64,000 nt of DNA from Lentisalinibacter sp964602525 (GTDB lineage: Bacteria; Pseudomonadota; Gammaproteobacteria; Steroidobacterales; Woeseiaceae), in assembly GCA_964602525.1 (NCBI GenBank), contig CAZRSA010000001.1, positions 1 to 64,000 of the forward strand, given 5' to 3'. Under the pieces are notes generated by a model. It was given only the letters and a program-made list of their open reading frames with translations. It did no database searches and was not told the DNA's origin. Of the stretch, positions 34,756-46,068 are shown in pieces; the stretch's first letter is position 1; each line of letters begins with the position of its first letter. The position numbers and the translations under genes are program-made.

Positions 34756-35790
34756 TCAGGTCAGCAGCACGTCGGTGACGTGCCAGAACTCCTCGGCGAG
34801 CACGTTCACGTTCGGCTCGTCGATGTCGGCGGAATCGCCGGCCGCCTCCAGCGACTCCGGCAGCGGCACGGTGTCGCCGCGGCGCTCGTAGCGGGCGCGT
34901 CCGCTCAACACCTGGGTGCGCCGGCGAACCTCGACCGCGAATTCGCCGCCGGTCTCCGCCTCTTCCAGCGCCTTCAGCCGCCCGCTCAGCCGGGTGAGCA
35001 GCATGTCGCAGTCCCGGTCGCTGCCGTAGTCGATGCTGCCCGGCGTGCGCTCCATGGCCGCGCGGGCCATCTCGGTGAAGCCGAAAGCCGAGAAGTGCCG
35101 GTAGAGGTATTCGGCCAGGGCGATCACCATGCAGTTCACGAGCCGCCTGCCCTGCACCGAAAGGCCGGGGTAATCCGGCGGCGTCGCCTTCTGCAGCCGG
35201 CCGTACTCCCGCGTCAGCTCTTCTGCCTGCGCCGACACCTCCTCGAGCTCGGTCTCCAGGGGCTCGCGCTCGGCCCGGATCGCCCGGCGACGGAAGAAGT
35301 TCCAGAAGCTCCGCAGCGCCGCCAGGCGCTCGTCGCTGTCCTTGAGCGCCGCCTCGAGCTCCCGCCGTCGCGCCCGTGCACGGTCGAGCCGACCGGCCGC
35401 CTCGCGCCGCAGCGCGGTCTGCTCCGTTGCCCACGCGGCCAGCAGGCGCTTGCGCTCCCGCTCCGTGACGTGGGTGGTCATCTGGCCGGCGAATTTCTCC
35501 AGGCGAGCGTGGCAGCGCTTCCATACCCCGCGGATCTGGTAAAACACCACGGCCCGGTTGGCCGCGGTACGGTCGGCCAGCAGCTCCTCCAGCGCATCGA
35601 GCTTCTGCTGCAGGCGCGCGTTGCGGCCCTCCTGAGCCTTGAGCTGATCCAGCAGCTCAAAGCGCTCCTTGCGCAGCCGCGAGTATTCCTTCTTCAGCTC
35701 CGCACGGTTCCAGTACAGGTGCAGCAGCTTGTCGTCGTCCTGCTCGACCTGGGCGTCCGGAGAACCGAAGAGTTGTGCCAGTGCTGCCAT
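34756..35790 (-). CDS. Hypothetical coiled-coil protein
   Basis: A 344-residue soluble protein without recognised family. After MAALAQLFGSPDAQVEQDDD comes a long coiled coil (about 28-230) rich in Arg, Glu and Leu, with several Trp (KRCHARLEK, RSFWNFFRRRAI). A C-terminal globular region (about 235-344) contains VNCMVIALAEYLYRHFSAFGFTEMA. The ATG at 35790 is preceded by AAGGGC; upstream extension is rejected because it reads through Pro/Arg-rich non-coding sequence. It faces the RND operon tail to tail, 27 bp apart. Confidence 0.7.
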   Translation of the reverse strand: MAALAQLFGSPDAQVEQDDDKLLHLYWNRAELKKEYSRLRKERFELLDQLKAQEGRNARLQQKLDALEELLADRTAANRAVVFYQIRGVWKRCHARLEKFAGQMTTHVTERERKRLLAAWATEQTALRREAAGRLDRARARRRELEAALKDSDERLAALRSFWNFFRRRAIRAEREPLETELEEVSAQAEELTREYGRLQKATPPDYPGLSVQGRRLVNCMVIALAEYLYRHFSAFGFTEMARAAMERTPGSIDYGSDRDCDMLLTRLSGRLKALEEAETGGEFAVEVRRRTQVLSGRARYERRGDTVPLPESLEAAGDSADIDEPNVNVLAEEFWHVTDVLLT

Positions 35791-35939
35791 CGGCGTGCCC
35801 TTGACATAATCGGCGCCCGCACCGCCGCGGCCGGCGGGAACCGTTGCTATGGGCGAATGCTGGCAGCTCCGCGCCGGCGGTTCCATGACCCGATCGACAC
35901 TTTCGGCGGCGGGGTATCGTGCGGAGGCGAAGCGGCGGC

Positions 35940-36410
35940 TCAGCCCGGCCGGGGGGCCGCCGGGGCGAACGCGTGGCTGCGGTCCAGGCAGTACTCCAGC
36001 CACTTGTTCAGCATGACGTTTCGCGCCCAGCGGCTGTCGAGCTCGCTGCGGAACTCGCTGGCGAGGCGGCGGAACAGCTCGTGATGGTGCTGTTCGGTGA
36101 GGCGCATCGCTTCCGCGAGGCAGCCGTCGAAATACACCCGCACCGTGAGATCGGGGTCGGACACCGAGCCGCCCGCCTCCTCGAAGCGGTAGGTCATGGC
36201 GAGGGTCGAGGTATAGGGCGTGCGTTCCAGTACACTCAGATGCAGATCACAGTCGCCGTCCACCCGGGAGACGTACTCGCCGTGCATGTCACGCAGCCCC
36301 GGTGCCATGCGCAGCAGCCGCAGGTAGTTGCTCTCGTACAGCGTCATCAGCCCGGCGAAACTGCGCGGGCGGACGATGGTCTGCGGCAATATGAGGCTGT
36401 CGGCGATCAT
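35940..36410 (-). CDS. DUF1249 (YqiB-like) protein
   Basis: A 156-residue cytoplasmic protein of the DUF1249 family, as in E. coli YqiB. It carries FAGLMTLYESNYLRLLRMAP near the start, LSVLERTPYTSTLAMTY in the middle and LNKWLEYCLDRSHAF near the end. Function unknown. The ATG at 36410 is supported by an extended -10 six bases upstream with no ribosome site, suggesting a leaderless message; other in-frame ATG codons just upstream lie inside that -10 region. Confidence 0.85.
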   Translation of the reverse strand: MIADSLILPQTIVRPRSFAGLMTLYESNYLRLLRMAPGLRDMHGEYVSRVDGDCDLHLSVLERTPYTSTLAMTYRFEEAGGSVSDPDLTVRVYFDGCLAEAMRLTEQHHHELFRRLASEFRSELDSRWARNVMLNKWLEYCLDRSHAFAPAAPRPG

Positions 36411-36416
36411 GGGCGG

Positions 36417-36425
36417 AATATAGCA
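36417..36425 (-). promoter_or_regulatory. Extended -10 promoter of DUF1249 gene, candidate leaderless start
   Basis: On the minus strand TGCTATATT is a TGN-extended -10 with five of six consensus bases, ending six bases before the ATG at 36410. The geometry is the same as at the FHA gene. Confidence 0.5.
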
Positions 36426-36498
36426 CATGGCCGGCATCGTCCTGCGCGCCCAGAAATCGCCGCCGAAATCAAGGTTTACGTCTTGCCGAGGCCGTGAT

Positions 36499-37323
36499 CT
36501 AGGGACGCGTACGACGCTCGAGACCGGTGCTGTCGAGGATGCGGCTGGAGATCTCCTCGATGGAGAATTCCGTGGTGTCGATGTAGGGGATGCTGTAGCG
36601 GCGGAACAGCTTTTCCGCCTCGCGCAGCTCGTAGCGCACCTGCTGGGCACTCGCGTAGCGGCCCTTCGAGCGGCGCTCGCGGCGGATCTGCTGCAGCCGC
36701 GCCGGCGCGATGGTCAGGCCGAACAGCTTCTGGCGGTGCTTCAGCAGCAGGCCGGGCAGCTCGCTGCTCTCGAATTCCTCCTCGGTGAGCGGGAAATTGG
36801 CCGCGTAGACGCCGTACTGCAGCGCGAGATACAGGCAGGTGGGCGTCTTGCCCGAGCGGGAGACGCCGATCAGGATCACGTCAGCCTGCTCGTAATTGCG
36901 CACCGTCGCGCCGTCGTCGTTGGCCAGCGCGAAGTTGGTGGCCTCGATGCGCTTCATGTAGGCGTTTGGGTCGGAGACGCCGTGGGCCTTGCCTGCCGAA
37001 TGCGACGACTCCTGTTCCAGCTCCTCTTCCAGTTCGCCGAGGAAGGCGTCGAAAATATCGAGATAAAGGCCCTTCGAACCCTGTATGATGCGGCGCAGAT
37101 CATCGTGAACGAGCGTGCTGAAGACGATCGGACGGATGCCTTCGCGGCGCGCCGCGTCGTTGATTTTTTTCAGCGCAGCCAGTGCCTTGTCATCATTGTC
37201 GATAAATGGCAAAGTCACCTGCCGGAAATCCTGGCTGTCGAATTGGGTGAGCAGGCTGTGGCCCAGCGTCTCGGCCGTGACGCCGGTCTGGTCGGACAGA
37301 AAAAAGACGGTTCTTTGGCCCAT
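36499..37323 (-). CDS. ppsR: PEP synthetase regulatory protein (kinase/pyrophosphorylase)
   Basis: A 274-residue DUF299 family protein. It starts RTVFFLSDQTGVTAETLG and contains the nucleotide-binding P-loop GVSRSGKTP (about 157-165) and the YSIPYIDTTEFSIEEISS end typical of the family. It controls PEP synthase by ADP-dependent phosphorylation and phosphate-dependent dephosphorylation of a threonine beside the catalytic histidine. The ATG at 37323 gives the family's normal length. It is divergent from ppsA across an 80-bp gap, the standard gammaproteobacterial arrangement. Confidence 0.95.
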   Translation of the reverse strand: MGQRTVFFLSDQTGVTAETLGHSLLTQFDSQDFRQVTLPFIDNDDKALAALKKINDAARREGIRPIVFSTLVHDDLRRIIQGSKGLYLDIFDAFLGELEEELEQESSHSAGKAHGVSDPNAYMKRIEATNFALANDDGATVRNYEQADVILIGVSRSGKTPTCLYLALQYGVYAANFPLTEEEFESSELPGLLLKHRQKLFGLTIAPARLQQIRRERRSKGRYASAQQVRYELREAEKLFRRYSIPYIDTTEFSIEEISSRILDSTGLERRTRP

Positions 37324-37403
37324 GGTTCGATCCGCGACGCGAGACTCAACGCGAGGGTCGTTGGATTGTGCACGTTCGGGTCGATAACACAAGGGAGTCG
37401 GCG

Positions 37404-39767
<2,364 letters not shown>

Positions 39768-39785
39768 CGCCGGCCGTCCCGTCTC

Positions 39786-40487
39786 TCAGAAGCTGTCGCT
39801 CCAGCGCGAGCGCTTGCGCCAGCGGATCCTGGGCACGATGATGCCCACCAGCACGCCCGCCAGCAGCACGGCGGCACCCGCGATGAACCAGTCCCGGTTG
39901 CGTCGGCTCGCGAGTTGACCGTTCTCCTGCTGCAGGGCGGCGATCTGCACTTCCGCCGTGGACAGCTGCTCGCGCAGGGCATTGTTCTCCGCGTTGATGG
40001 CGAGCACGTTCGCCGCCGTGCGCCGGATCTCCGCGAGCTCCGCCTCCAGCTGCTTGTTCTCGGCCTCCACCGTGCGGATGCGTGCCTCCGCCTCCTGCTT
40101 GGCCCGGGTCAGGTCGTCGAGCTGCGCGCCGAGGTCGCCGCTCTGGTTGCGGATGGTCTCCAGCCGCCCGCGCATGTCGGCGAGCCGATCCCGCGCCGCC
40201 GGTTCCGCCATGAGGTATCGGGTGAGCACCCAGCCCTCGGTCCCGCCGAGGGTGCGCACGCGGGTATAGCCGCTGTCCGCGTCTTCCTCCAGCGTCTCCA
40301 GCTGCGTGCCGCTCTGCAGCATGCGGACGATCTGGTTGGCGGTGCTCGGCCCCGTCCGCATGGTGATCTCGAACTCGTCGGATACGTAGCGGGTCTCCGC
40401 CACGGCCGCCTGACTCAGCACCGCCAGGAGCAGTGCCACCAAATAAGGTGTGATGTGAAGGAGTGTCTTCAAGTTCCTGAAACCCAT
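39786..40487 (-). CDS. TIGR04211-type SH3 domain, coiled-coil membrane protein (YgiM-like)
   Basis: A 233-residue envelope protein: signal peptide (about 1-31, ending AVAE), bacterial SH3 domain (about 33-95, VSDEFEITMRTGPSTANQIV to GWVLTRYLM), a coiled coil (about 100-195) and a single C-terminal membrane helix (WFIAGAAVLLAGVLVGIIVP) with a basic tail. The architecture matches E. coli YgiM. The function is undefined, probably in the envelope. A minus-strand TATAGT at 40523-40528 may be the -10. Confidence 0.88.
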   Translation of the reverse strand: MGFRNLKTLLHITPYLVALLLAVLSQAAVAETRYVSDEFEITMRTGPSTANQIVRMLQSGTQLETLEEDADSGYTRVRTLGGTEGWVLTRYLMAEPAARDRLADMRGRLETIRNQSGDLGAQLDDLTRAKQEAEARIRTVEAENKQLEAELAEIRRTAANVLAINAENNALREQLSTAEVQIAALQQENGQLASRRNRDWFIAGAAVLLAGVLVGIIVPRIRWRKRSRWSDSF

Positions 40488-40565
40488 ATTGAATTGCGTC
40501 CGTAAGGCCGCATCAGCACCGACTATAATGCAAGGCTCGTCGCGGTACCAGCCACCCCCTGCCCC

Positions 40566-41186
40566 TCAGTCAGCGCGCCTCCGCTGCCAGACGAGCAGCA
40601 GGTTGTTGGCCGGCATCGCATACTCGGCCTCACGCTCCAGGCCGTGACGGGCCGCCGCCCGGTCCATGTCCTCGACATCCCGGATGCCCATGGCCGCATC
40701 CCGCCCGCGGAGCTGGCGGTCGAACCGGCGGTTGCTCTCGCTGGTCTGCTCGCCGCCCCGGGAGAAGGGCCCGTAAATCAACAGCAGACCCCCGGGCTCC
40801 AGCACCCGGGCGACGCCCTCCAGCATGGCGCAGACCCCGGCCCAGCTCATGATGTGAGCGGTGTTCGCCGAGTAGACCGCATCGAAGCGTCCGGCCGGCC
40901 ACTGGTCTCGCAACACGTCCAGCACGAGCGGTGCCGGCATCGCCGGCCCGTCGGCTGCCGCGAGCCCGGCCGCGAGTCCGGGCAGATTGGCCTCAACGTC
41001 ACTCGCCTGCCACTCGATGCCGGGAAGCTCCGTGGCGAAGAAGCGTGCATGCTGGCCGGTGCCGGCACCGATCTCCAGCACCCGCCGGCCGGACCCGAGA
41101 TGGCGGCGCAGTACTGCCAGGATCGGCCGGCGATTACGCTCGGCCGCGGGCGAGAATGGCGGCTGCGCGGTCACGGTCGCAGTCAC
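40566..41186 (-). CDS. DUF938 family SAM-dependent methyltransferase
   Basis: A 206-residue protein. FSPAAERNRRPIL at the start and the SAM-binding motif VLEIGAGTGQHARFFA (about 39-54) identify DUF938, followed by YSANTAHIMSW and LLIYGPFSRGGEQTSESN, both family hallmarks. The acceptor substrate is unknown. The start is a GTG at 41186, seven bases after the orn stop, so it is co-transcribed with orn. No strong ribosome site. Confidence 0.88.
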   Translation of the reverse strand: MTATVTAQPPFSPAAERNRRPILAVLRRHLGSGRRVLEIGAGTGQHARFFATELPGIEWQASDVEANLPGLAAGLAAADGPAMPAPLVLDVLRDQWPAGRFDAVYSANTAHIMSWAGVCAMLEGVARVLEPGGLLLIYGPFSRGGEQTSESNRRFDRQLRGRDAAMGIRDVEDMDRAAARHGLEREAEYAMPANNLLLVWQRRRAD

Positions 41187-41192
41187 CCGGAG

Positions 41193-41774
41193 TCAGCCGG
41201 TCTGCATCGCCGCCACGGAGAACAGATGCTCCCGGTAGTGGCGCAGCTCGGCGATGGAGTCCCGGATATCGTCCAGCGCGCGGTGACTCGACTCCTTGCG
41301 GAAGCCCGCGGCCACCGGCGGCGCCCACAGGCCGGCCAGTATCTTCAGCGTGCTCACATCCAGATTGCGGTAGTGGAAGAACGCCTCCAGCCCGGGCATG
41401 CAGCGGGCCAGGAAGCGCCGGTCCTGGCAGATGCTGTTGCCGCACATCGGCGAGCTTCCCGGCTCGACGTGCTGGCGCAGGAAGGCGAGCGTCGCCTGCT
41501 CCGCCTGGGCCTCGGTCACCCGACTCTCGGCCACCCGCGCCGTGAGGCCGGAGGCGCCGTGCTGGGTGCGGTTCCACTCGTCCATCCGGGCCATCACCTC
41601 ATCCGGCTGGTGGATGGCCAGCACGGGCCCTTCGGCGATCTCGTTCAGGTCCGCATCGGTGACGATGGTGGCGATCTCGATGATCTGGTCGTTCACCGTA
41701 TCGAGCCCCGTCATCTCGAGATCGATCCAGATCAGGTGGTCACGGCCTTTCCCTGCCATACTCGCGTCCGTCAT
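41193..41774 (-). CDS. orn: Oligoribonuclease
   Basis: A 193-residue DEDDh 3'-5' exonuclease that breaks down RNA oligomers of two to five bases, including pGpG from cyclic-di-GMP turnover. It has LIWIDLEMTGLD (Asp, Glu), CGNSICQDRRF (Asp) and SSHRALDDIRDS (His, Asp) in order. Three in-frame ATG codons (41786, 41774, 41759) could start it; I use 41774, just before the conserved core, but cannot decide between them. It is divergent from rsgA, a common gammaproteobacterial pairing, and followed by the DUF938 gene. Confidence 0.93.
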   Translation of the reverse strand: MTDASMAGKGRDHLIWIDLEMTGLDTVNDQIIEIATIVTDADLNEIAEGPVLAIHQPDEVMARMDEWNRTQHGASGLTARVAESRVTEAQAEQATLAFLRQHVEPGSSPMCGNSICQDRRFLARCMPGLEAFFHYRNLDVSTLKILAGLWAPPVAAGFRKESSHRALDDIRDSIAELRHYREHLFSVAAMQTG

Positions 41775-41843
41775 AAGGTCCGCCATCCCGGAAATCTGGC
41801 GGGCAGTGTAGCAGAGGGCCGCACGCGGCCGAGCCGGGGCGCC

Positions 41844-41849
41844 TATACT
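41844..41849 (+). promoter_or_regulatory. -10 element of rsgA, candidate leaderless start
   Basis: TATACT (five of six consensus bases) ends six bases before the rsgA ATG at 41856. No Shine-Dalgarno is visible and no clear -35 is seen. Confidence 0.5.
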
Positions 41850-41855
41850 TCGGTC

Positions 41856-42776
41856 ATGACGAGGAAGCGGGACAGGGAGCCGGACGACGGTGAATTGCTC
41901 ACCGTCACCGCTGCCCGGGGCCACCGACTGGAGCTGGAAGCGGCAGACGGGCGGCGCCTGCCGGCGCGGACCAAGGGCAAGAAGCTGCGGGTCGTCTGCG
42001 GCGACCGGGTGGCCGCGGCGCCCATCGCGGGAGAGTCGGACTGGCTCGTCACCGCGGTCGCCGCCCGGGACAACGTGCTGGCCCGCGTCGACAGCCGCGG
42101 CCGCCCGGAGATGCTCGCCGCGAACCTCGACCAGCTCCTGGTGGTCGCGGCGGTGCTGCCGGAACCCGACTTCTTCATCGTCGACCGCTACCTCTGCGCC
42201 GCCGAACTCATAGACATCCGCGCCGCAGTCGTCCTGAACAAGACCGACCTCGACCCTGCCGGCCCGGCTGAACTCGCCGCCTACGAGTCCCTCGGCTACC
42301 CGGTCCTGCGGGTGTCTGCCGAGACCGGGGCCGGCATCGAAGCCCTCGCAGGACTGCTGGCCCGACACGTGAGCATGCTGGTGGGCCAGTCCGGCGTCGG
42401 CAAGTCGTCGCTGATCAACGCGCTGGTACCGGACGCCGGACAGCGCATCGCGGCAGTCTCCGCCGCGACGCGGGAAGGCCGTCACACGACGGTGGCAGCG
42501 GAGATGATCGCCCTGCCCCGCGGCGGCCGGTTGATCGACTCGCCGGGAGTTCGGGACTTCGCCCCCCATATCGCGGCCGGCGTAGACGTGGGCACGGGGT
42601 TTCGGGATATCCGCCAGGCCTCCGTCCGCTGCCGGTTCAACGACTGCCTGCACCGCTCCGAGCCCGGCTGCGCCGTGCGTGAGGCCGTGGAGGCGGGCCA
42701 GATCAGCGAGCGGCGCTACACGAGCTACCGGCGGCTGCTGAACCTCACCCGCCAGCTCCGCCGCGACGACTGGTGA
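41856..42776 (+). CDS. rsgA: Ribosome small-subunit-dependent GTPase
   Basis: A 306-residue circularly permuted GTPase for 30S subunit maturation. It has an N-terminal OB-fold (about 15-75) and the G motifs in permuted order: NKTD (G4), then GQSGVGKSS (G1, about 177-185), a REGRHTT G2 region and DSPGVRDF (G3). The C-terminal zinc knuckle is CRFNDCLHRSEPGC. The ATG at 41856 fits the homologous start. It is divergent from orn. Confidence 0.95.
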   Translation: MTRKRDREPDDGELLTVTAARGHRLELEAADGRRLPARTKGKKLRVVCGDRVAAAPIAGESDWLVTAVAARDNVLARVDSRGRPEMLAANLDQLLVVAAVLPEPDFFIVDRYLCAAELIDIRAAVVLNKTDLDPAGPAELAAYESLGYPVLRVSAETGAGIEALAGLLARHVSMLVGQSGVGKSSLINALVPDAGQRIAAVSAATREGRHTTVAAEMIALPRGGRLIDSPGVRDFAPHIAAGVDVGTGFRDIRQASVRCRFNDCLHRSEPGCAVREAVEAGQISERRYTSYRRLLNLTRQLRRDDW

Positions 42777-42782
42777 GCGGAC

Positions 42783-43145
42783 TCAGCCCGGCGGCCACCC
42801 GAGCCGCCGGCCGGCGAGCAGGTGCAGATGGATGTGGAAGACGCTCTGCCCGGCGCCCTCGCCGCAGTTCATGACCACGCGGTAGCCGTCGTCGGCGTGG
42901 CCCTCGTCCGCCGCCACGGATCTCGCGGCACCGAAGAGTTCGCCGACCAGGGCGTGATGGGCCGCGTCGATATCGTTGATGGTCGGGATGTGCTCCTTCG
43001 GGATGAACAGCACATGGGTCGGCGCCTGGGGATTGATGTCCCGGAAACCGATCACGTGCCCGGATTCGTAGACCCGTTCGGCCGGGATATCCCCGGCGAT
43101 GATCTTGCAGAACAGGCAGTCCGGGTCTTTCTTCTCGTCGCTCAC
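42783..43145 (-). CDS. HIT-family (histidine triad) nucleotide-binding protein
   Basis: A 120-residue HIT protein like HinT/YcfF, a purine nucleoside phosphoramidase. DCLFCKIIAGDIPAERVYE marks the start of the fold and HIHLHLLAG is the catalytic histidine triad. CLFC with downstream His residues may bind zinc. It starts at a GTG at 43145, with AGGAGG five bases upstream; the frame is open further upstream inside recR but that part is not HIT-like. It follows recR by 35 bp. Confidence 0.93.
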   Translation of the reverse strand: MSDEKKDPDCLFCKIIAGDIPAERVYESGHVIGFRDINPQAPTHVLFIPKEHIPTINDIDAAHHALVGELFGAARSVAADEGHADDGYRVVMNCGEGAGQSVFHIHLHLLAGRRLGWPPG

Positions 43146-43180
43146 CTCGACCTCCTGGTGTTCTTGCAGCCGCTCGCCGC

Positions 43181-43783
43181 TCACGCCCCGATGGAGCGCC
43201 GTCCGGCGAAGGCATGGGACAGCGTGCCGCCGTCCACGTACTCGAGCTCCCCGCCGATGGGCACGCCGTGCGCGATCCGGCTCGCGCCGATGCCGCGGCG
43301 CGCCGCGAGTTCGGCCAGGTAATGGGCCGTCGCGTCTCCCTCCACCGTCGGGTTGGTCGCGATGATGACCTCCTCCACTTCCCCTTCCTCGAGCAGCGAC
43401 TCGAGGCGGCCCAGGCCGAGTTCTTCGGGCCCGATGCCGTCCAGGGGAGAGAGGTGGCCCAGCAGCACGAAATACCGCCCCCGGAAGCCGGTGTGGTCCT
43501 CGACGGCCATCACGTCGGCCGGCATCTCCACGATACAGAGCTGGCTCGCGTCCCGGGAGGCATCCCGGCAGACCGGGCAGACGGGCTCCTCGGAGAACAT
43601 GCGGCAGCGCTCGCACTTGCCGATGCCGGCCACCGCCTCGGCGAGGGCGGCGGACAGGCGGCCGGCCCCGTCCGGGTCGCGCTCGAGCAGGTGGAAGGCC
43701 ATGCGCTGGGCGGACTTCTGCCCGACGCCGGGCAGGCAGCGCAGCGTCTCTATCAGCTGGACGAGCAGCGGCGAGTAGACCAT
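43181..43783 (-). CDS. recR: Recombination mediator RecR
   Basis: A 200-residue protein of the RecFOR pathway. A helix-hairpin-helix (LRCLPGVGQKSAQRMAFHLL) is followed by a zinc finger (CERC...CPVC, about 57-72), a Toprim domain with IVEMPADVMAVEDH and TNPTVEGDATAHYL, and a Walker-like C-terminus. It loads RecA at single-stranded gaps. It lies seven bases after ybaB in the standard dnaX-ybaB-recR operon. Confidence 0.96.
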   Translation of the reverse strand: MVYSPLLVQLIETLRCLPGVGQKSAQRMAFHLLERDPDGAGRLSAALAEAVAGIGKCERCRMFSEEPVCPVCRDASRDASQLCIVEMPADVMAVEDHTGFRGRYFVLLGHLSPLDGIGPEELGLGRLESLLEEGEVEEVIIATNPTVEGDATAHYLAELAARRGIGASRIAHGVPIGGELEYVDGGTLSHAFAGRRSIGA

Positions 43784-43790
43784 CGCCCGA

Positions 43791-44117
43791 TCAGCCGAAG
43801 GGCAGCTTCATCCCCGGCGGCAGGCCCATGCCCGACGTGAGGCCGGACATCTTTTCCCGGGTCGTCTCCTCCACCCGCCGGATGGCATCGTTCATGGCCG
43901 CGGCCACGAGATCCTCCAGCATCTCGCGGTCGTCGCCCATGAGATCGTCGTCGATCTCCACCCGGCGTACCTCGTGCCGGCAGTTCATGGTGACCTTCAC
44001 CATGCCCGCGCCGGATTCGCCGGTCACCTCTATGCTGGCCAGCTCCTCCTGGGCCTGCTGCATCTTCTCCTGCATCTGTTGGGCCTGCTTCATCAGCTGG
44101 CCGAGTCCACCCTTCAT
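43791..44117 (-). CDS. ybaB: YbaB/EbfC nucleoid-associated protein
   Basis: A 108-residue DNA-binding protein. It starts MKGGLGQLMKQAQQMQEKMQ and carries VTGESGAGMVKVTMNCRHEV and the DLVAAAMNDA helix typical of YbaB. It forms tweezer-like dimers on DNA. GGAGG lies upstream of the ATG. It sits between dnaX and recR. Confidence 0.96.
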   Translation of the reverse strand: MKGGLGQLMKQAQQMQEKMQQAQEELASIEVTGESGAGMVKVTMNCRHEVRRVEIDDDLMGDDREMLEDLVAAAMNDAIRRVEETTREKMSGLTSGMGLPPGMKLPFG

Positions 44118-44144
44118 TGATCGCGCCTCCGCTTGTCCTGTCCG

Positions 44145-45800
44145 TCAGTCCTGATCTTTCAGCCGCACCGTATCGGGCTGCAGCTCCGCGCCGAACATGT
44201 CCTGCAGGATACGCACGTTCGGATCCTCTTCCAGGCCCTTCTTCGCGGCCTCGAGCCGCTCGGCCTCCAGGCGGCGCTTGCGCTGCACGGGCGTTTCCCC
44301 GGCGTCGCCTACCCGGATGCTCAATTTCAGGGGCTCGCCGAAATACCCGGCCAGCGCCTGCTCCAGCGTCCGGCGTCGCACTTCGGTGAGCAGAGTCTCA
44401 CTGCGCTCGTCCAGCTGCAGCTGCACGCCGTTGCCCGTCCGCTCCACGAACGCGCAGTTGGCCGCCAGCAACCGCACCGAGCCGGAGATATCGAGCTGCC
44501 CGGCCAGACGATGCCAGTCCGGCGCAGACCAGAATTCCCCGTGCCGCGGGCCTCCCGCCGGCACAACTGCCGGGCTCTCGGCCGGGGCGGTCGCCGCTTC
44601 GCCGACAGATTCCGCCGCCTCGCCAACCGTGGCCGGTTCTTCGGTCGCCACCCTCGCCGGCGACAGCGAGCGGGCCCGCGCCGCCGGGCGGGCGGCCCCG
44701 CTGCCCGGATCACCGGCACCGGCCGGCCGGAAGGCGAGCATCCGCAGCAGCGTCATCTCGAATCCAGCCCGCGGATCCGGCGCCAGCGGCAGGTCCCGCC
44801 GGCCCGTGATGGCGGTCTGATAATACAGCTGCACGTCATCGGGCGTCAGCCTGCCGGCATAGGCCGCCACCATCTCCTCGTCGGCCTCGTCCAGGTCGGT
44901 CGCGCCCACCACCTGGTAGACGGCGATACGTTGCAACGCCGCCGCGATCTCGTCCAGCAGTCTGGCGTAGTCCGGAAACTGCTCGTCGATGGCGGCCACG
45001 GTGGCAAGCAGACCGGCGCCGTCGGCCGCGGCCAGGGAATCGAGCAGGCCGGTCACGTGCTGGCGGTCCACCGTCCCGAGCATCGCGCGGGTCTCGTCCT
45101 CGCGCACGCCGCCGCCGCCGTAGGCGATGGCCTGGTCGAGCAGGCTCAGCGAGTCGCGCACGCTGCCCTCCGCCGCCCGGGCGATGAGGGCGAGCGCCTC
45201 CGCTTCCGCCTCCACTTGCTCGGCCGCACAGATCCGGGTCAGATGCTCGCCGATCATATGGGGGGTGAGCCGCTTCAGGTTGAACTGCAGGCAGCGGGAC
45301 AACACCGTCACCGGGAGCTTCTGCGGGTCGGTGGTGGCCAGCAGAAACTTCACGTGGGGCGGCGGCTCCTCCAGCGTCTTCAGCAGCGCGTTGAACGAGT
45401 GCATGGAGAGCATGTGCACCTCGTCGATGAGGTACACCTTGTAGCGGCCCCGCGCCGGCGCGTACTGCACGTTGTCCAGCAGGTCGCGGGTGTCGTCCAC
45501 TTTCGTGCGGGAGGCGGCGTCCACCTCGATCAGGTCCACGAACCGGCCCTCGTCGATCTCGGCGCAGGCGCTGCATTCGCCACAGGGGTCCGGACCGACG
45601 CCCTGCTCGCAGTTAAGCGCTTTCGCGAGGATGCGGGCGATTGTGGTCTTGCCAACGCCCCGCGTTCCGGCGAACAGGTAGGCATGGTGCAGACGGCCGC
45701 TCGCGAGCGCGTTCGTCAGCGCCTGCAGCACATGCTGCTGACCGACCATGTCCCCGAAGGTCCGGGGCCGCCACTTGCGTGCTAGTACGAGATAGCTCAT
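44145..45800 (-). CDS. dnaX: DNA polymerase III subunit tau/gamma
   Basis: A 551-residue clamp-loader ATPase. The AAA+ domain begins MSYLVLARKWRPRTF and has Walker A GTRGVGKTT (about 45-53), a zinc module CGECSAC, Walker B LIDEVHML, sensor 1 ATTDPQKLP and the SRC arginine finger. The clamp-loader domain III follows, then an Ala/Glu/Pro linker (about 385-430) and a tau-type C-terminal domain to residue 551. I see no A-rich slippery site like the E. coli frameshift, so a separate gamma form is not evident. An in-frame ATG at 45842 is rejected since the conserved start is at 45800. Confidence 0.95.
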   Translation of the reverse strand: MSYLVLARKWRPRTFGDMVGQQHVLQALTNALASGRLHHAYLFAGTRGVGKTTIARILAKALNCEQGVGPDPCGECSACAEIDEGRFVDLIEVDAASRTKVDDTRDLLDNVQYAPARGRYKVYLIDEVHMLSMHSFNALLKTLEEPPPHVKFLLATTDPQKLPVTVLSRCLQFNLKRLTPHMIGEHLTRICAAEQVEAEAEALALIARAAEGSVRDSLSLLDQAIAYGGGGVREDETRAMLGTVDRQHVTGLLDSLAAADGAGLLATVAAIDEQFPDYARLLDEIAAALQRIAVYQVVGATDLDEADEEMVAAYAGRLTPDDVQLYYQTAITGRRDLPLAPDPRAGFEMTLLRMLAFRPAGAGDPGSGAARPAARARSLSPARVATEEPATVGEAAESVGEAATAPAESPAVVPAGGPRHGEFWSAPDWHRLAGQLDISGSVRLLAANCAFVERTGNGVQLQLDERSETLLTEVRRRTLEQALAGYFGEPLKLSIRVGDAGETPVQRKRRLEAERLEAAKKGLEEDPNVRILQDMFGAELQPDTVRLKDQD

Positions 45801-45901
45801 CGAAACGGTCGGGTCCGGAGGCCCTCCTGCAAACACAATCACCCGTGCTTGCAGCCGAGTGTAACGGCTCGCCCCGACGAGACAAGCAAGGCAGGAAAAG
45901 A

Positions 45902-46007
45902 GGCCCGCGCCAGCTCGTCCCCGGCACCCGGTGTCACCGCTGCCGCTGCTCCCTTCCGGGCCTGACGGGGTTCACGGCTGACCGTCGCGGGGCAACCGAC
46001 GCGGACC
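45902..46007 (-). ncRNA. ffs: 4.5S signal recognition particle RNA
   Basis: On the minus strand the universally conserved SRP RNA loop GTCAGGCCCGGAAGGGAGCA is present near 45966-45946, with the GGAA tetraloop and asymmetric loop that bind Ffh. The 5' end (GGTCCGCG) pairs with the 3' end (CGCGGGCC), closing a hairpin of about 106 bases, and TCTTTT follows as an intrinsic terminator. It lies upstream of dnaX, a common gammaproteobacterial position. Confidence 0.95.
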
Positions 46008-46014
46008 AGTGCTC

Positions 46015-46023
46015 ATTATCTCA
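46015..46023 (-). promoter_or_regulatory. Extended -10 promoter of ffs
   Basis: On the minus strand TGAGATAAT carries the TGN extension and a five-of-six -10 hexamer, seven bases before the predicted RNA 5' end at 46007. Confidence 0.6.
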
Positions 46024-46068
46024 GTGATGCGGCGAGGAATCATCCCCCATCGCCGCGGGCGGTCCGGC

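Noticed and set aside
44145..45800. Programmed frameshift in dnaX giving a gamma subunit
   Set aside because: No A-rich slippery heptamer with a following stem was seen in the linker region.
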